Shown here piece by piece: positions 62,136 to 64,000 of a DNA stretch of 64,000 nt. The position numbers and the translations under genes were made by a program. The stretch spans positions 2,542,001 to 2,606,000 of the forward strand of contig NZ_FOJB01000001.1 of the NCBI RefSeq assembly GCF_900109955.1, written 5' to 3'. The notes under the pieces are model-generated. The model ran no database searches. It had not been told where the DNA came from and saw only the letters and a program-made list of their open reading frames with translations. The DNA is from Aliiroseovarius sediminilitoris. Lineage in GTDB: Bacteria; Pseudomonadota; Alphaproteobacteria; Rhodobacterales; Rhodobacteraceae. Each line of letters begins with the position of its first letter. Position 1 is the stretch's first letter.

Positions 62136-62464
62136 CACGCTGCGCTCCGGCTGTCAAGTTTTGCACCATCGATCAGAACGCGCCCGTCCTGCACCAGAAC
62201 AAGGAAGGTCGTGATCGCGCCATCTTCGCCCGCAGCTTGCCCGGTGTTCAGATCGAACACCCAATTGTGCAGCGGGCAAGTCACGGACTGCCCGTGAACG
62301 ATGCCTTCGGACAAGGGGCCGCCCTTGTGGGGGCAGCTATCGGTCGCGGCGAATACCTCGTTTTCTGTTGTGCGAAAGACCGCAACACATCCGAGGGGGG
62401 TCTTGATTTTACGCGCGCCACGGATGGGGATGTCGTCGATATGGCCTATGTCGATCCAGTTCAT
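62135..62464 (-). CDS. nirD: Nitrite reductase (NADH) small subunit, Rieske type
   Basis: A 109-residue Rieske-fold protein with both ligand pairs retained, CPHKGG and CPLHNW, so it should hold a [2Fe-2S] cluster. It is the partner of NirB. Its start overlaps the nirB stop (ATGA) and its stop overlaps the nasA start, giving a tightly coupled nirB-nirD-nasA operon. Confidence 0.92.
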   Translation of the reverse strand: MNWIDIGHIDDIPIRGARKIKTPLGCVAVFRTTENEVFAATDSCPHKGGPLSEGIVHGQSVTCPLHNWVFDLNTGQAAGEDGAITTFLVLVQDGRVLIDGAKLDSRSAA

Positions 62465-64000
62465 TCTGCGGCCTCCAGTGTCAGATCTGCGAGCGGTTGA
62501 TAACGCTGCGCTTGGGTTGCGTGTTCCGCCCAAGGGTCTTTGCGGTAGATGGATTGCGACAGTTCGAAAGCCTCGATCAGGCGCTGGCGTTCGTCGGGAT
62601 CGGCGATCCGGTCTTGCACCCAGTCAAGCCCGACCTTGTCCACCCACTTATACGCCCGGTCGAGGTATTTCGCGTTCTCGCGATAAAGCTGAACAAAGGC
62701 GATGGTCACGTCGATGGCCTCCTGCTCGGTTTCGACGTCGCACAGGCGTTCGGTTTCCCTGACGTCCATTCCCGCTGCCCCGGCAACGCTGACCTGATAA
62801 CCGCTGTCGACGCAGATTATCCCGATGTCCTTACAGGTGGCTTCGGCGCAATTGCGCGGGCAACCCGAAACACCGAGTTTGACCTTATGCGGTGTCCAAG
62901 ACCCCCAAAGCGCCTGTTCAAGCTGGATGCCCAGCCCGGTGCTGTCTTGCGTGCCAAAGCGGCAATGATCCGTGCCGACGCAGGTTTTCACCGTGCGCAG
63001 GCCCTTGGAATAGGCGTGACCGGACACCAGCCCCGCCTTGTTCAGATCGGCCCAGATGAAGGGCAGGTCTTCGCCCTTCACGCCCAACAGGTCAATGCGC
63101 TGGCCGCCGGTTACTTTGACGGTTGGAACATCATACTTGTCGGCTGCATCCGCGATGGCGCGCAGCTCGGCCGGATTGGTGATCCCGCCCCACATGCGCG
63201 GCACGACGCTGAAGGTGCCGTCTTTCTGGATATTGGCGTGCTTGCGTTCGTTGACGAACCGGCTTTGCGGGTCGTCGCGGTATTCCAGCGGCCAATCAGC
63301 GAGCAGGTAGAAATTCACTGCGGGGCGGCAGACATGGCAACCGTTGCGTGTTTTCCAGCCCAGTTCCTGCCACACGGCTTCCTGACTTTTCAGTTCCTGA
63401 CTTTTGATCAGCCGGCGCACATCTTCATGCGTCAAATCACAACAGCCGCAGATCGGTTGCGCTGTCGGTATCTGAAACTCATCACCCAGCATGACCTGCA
63501 ATAGTTGTTCGACCAGCCCCGTGCACGTCCCGCAAGAGGCGCTGGCCTTGGTCTGGGCTTTCACCGCACCCAGATCGGTGGCACCTTGCGCAATGGCGTC
63601 AACAATAGTGCCTTTGCATATGCCGTTGCAGCCGCAAATCTCCGCATCACGCGGCAATGCTGCAACGGCTGAGAGAGGGTCCGCAGAATCGCCCCCTTGA
63701 AAGGCCGGACCGAATATCAGCGTCTCACGCATGTCCTCGATCTCGGTGCCGTCTTTGATAAGCTGGAAGAACCAGTTGCCGTCGACGGTGTCGCCATACA
63801 TCACCGCGCCGACCAGACGGTCGTCCTCTATTACCAGACGTTTGTAGATGCCACGCGACGGGTCGCGAAGCACGATGTCCTCGCGCCCCTCGCCCTCGGC
63901 AAAGTCGCCCGCACTGAACAGATCGCAGCCGGTGACTTTCAGCTTGGTCGCGGTGTCCTTGACCACGAAGGCCGCAGCTTTGTCCAACAGCGTGCCAGCC
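62461..64000 (-). CDS. nirB: Nitrite reductase (NADH) large subunit (5' end outside window)
   Basis: C-terminal part, 512 codons in the window. From the N-terminal side: the end of the FAD/NADH oxidoreductase domain (GCDLFSAGDFAEG), two BFD-like [2Fe-2S] stretches (ICGCNGICKGTIVDAI, ASCGTCTGLV; CGCCDLTHEDVRRLI), then the siroheme/4Fe-4S half (TCVGTDHCRFGTQDS, GVSGCPRNCAEATCKD). It reduces nitrite to ammonium. The frame is open through the window edge, so the 5' end is not seen. Confidence 0.95.
   Translation of the reverse strand, partial: AGTLLDKAAAFVVKDTATKLKVTGCDLFSAGDFAEGEGREDIVLRDPSRGIYKRLVIEDDRLVGAVMYGDTVDGNWFFQLIKDGTEIEDMRETLIFGPAFQGGDSADPLSAVAALPRDAEICGCNGICKGTIVDAIAQGATDLGAVKAQTKASASCGTCTGLVEQLLQVMLGDEFQIPTAQPICGCCDLTHEDVRRLIKSQELKSQEAVWQELGWKTRNGCHVCRPAVNFYLLADWPLEYRDDPQSRFVNERKHANIQKDGTFSVVPRMWGGITNPAELRAIADAADKYDVPTVKVTGGQRIDLLGVKGEDLPFIWADLNKAGLVSGHAYSKGLRTVKTCVGTDHCRFGTQDSTGLGIQLEQALWGSWTPHKVKLGVSGCPRNCAEATCKDIGIICVDSGYQVSVAGAAGMDVRETERLCDVETEQEAIDVTIAFVQLYRENAKYLDRAYKWVDKVGLDWVQDRIADPDERQRLIEAFELSQSIYRKDPWAEHATQAQRYQPLADLTLEAAE

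Noticed and set aside
1-64000. tRNA, rRNA and CRISPR arrays
   Set aside because: I scanned spacers for T-loop-like GTTCGAATC patterns, rRNA-like blocks and regularly spaced direct repeats and saw none; a covariance-model scan would be needed to be certain.

Overview
The window reads as chromosomal, gene-dense, GC-rich DNA from an alphaproteobacterium, most likely the Rhodobacterales (Roseobacter group). The grounds are gene content and style: an NDUFS4-type complex I accessory subunit, tightly overlapping ATGA/TGATG operons, a polyamine cluster with an acetylpolyamine amidohydrolase, reductive pyrimidine catabolism with RutR-type regulators, and a short intergenic repeat with a GATATTTT...GCCAGAAGAAG core that I associate with this order. 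The order-level call is inference from family knowledge; no database was searched. I found no rRNA, tRNA or CRISPR array.

Layout. (1) 1-3.7 kb, minus strand: an FtsX-type ABC exporter (permease cut by the window edge, plus ATPase) and a PPP-type phosphatase. (2) 4.2-7.3 kb: a type I secretion ABC/HlyD pair. (3) 7.4-9.8 kb: a polar amino-acid ABC importer. (4) 9.8-11.8 kb, minus: a YdeI/DUF1801-like protein, two tiny membrane ORFs, iolB and a 67-aa membrane protein. (5) 12.0-19.3 kb, minus: a polyamine uptake and breakdown module (potGHIF, acetylpolyamine amidohydrolase, LuxR-type regulator, class III aminotransferase), with matching C-rich/G-rich dyads before both potG and the aminotransferase. 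(6) 19.6-27.9 kb, plus: a flavin monooxygenase, RidA, DUF1028, aldehyde dehydrogenase, LysR, trimethylamine/dimethylamine-dehydrogenase-like flavoprotein and ArgE-like deacylase; this looks like an uncharacterised amine or N-substituted amino-acid pathway. (7) 28.4-31.5 kb: NDUFS4-like subunit, a structured AT-rich spacer, uvrB. (8) 31.7-34.4 kb, minus: an IorAB-type molybdenum hydroxylase. (9) 34.8-46.2 kb: the reductive pyrimidine pathway (preT, preA, amidohydrolase, dihydropyrimidinase), two tandem RutR-type TetR regulators, and a ThiXYZ-like ABC importer, with a perfect 18-bp inverted-repeat operator at the divergent centre. (10) 46.4-47.5 kb, minus: a decayed nap operon (FNR box, intact napF, broken napD, a probable napA stub). 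(11) 47.8-52.5 kb: a two-component system divergent from a LAB_N-GT39-GT2 glycolipid-modification operon. (12) 52.6-55.3 kb: a secreted VWA protein with seven tandem repeats. (13) 55.8-59.5 kb: an acyl-CoA ligase followed by a scrambled scar of truncated SDR, IS3-type and integrase fragments, and broken cysG and glycosyltransferase genes. (14) 59.5-64 kb, minus: assimilatory nitrate/nitrite reductase nasA, nirD, nirB (nirB cut by the edge).

Together these describe a heterotroph scavenging organic nitrogen (amino acids, polyamines, pyrimidines, probably methylated amines). Its nitrate-assimilation core looks intact, but its periplasmic nitrate reductase operon and the distal end of its nas operon are degenerating.
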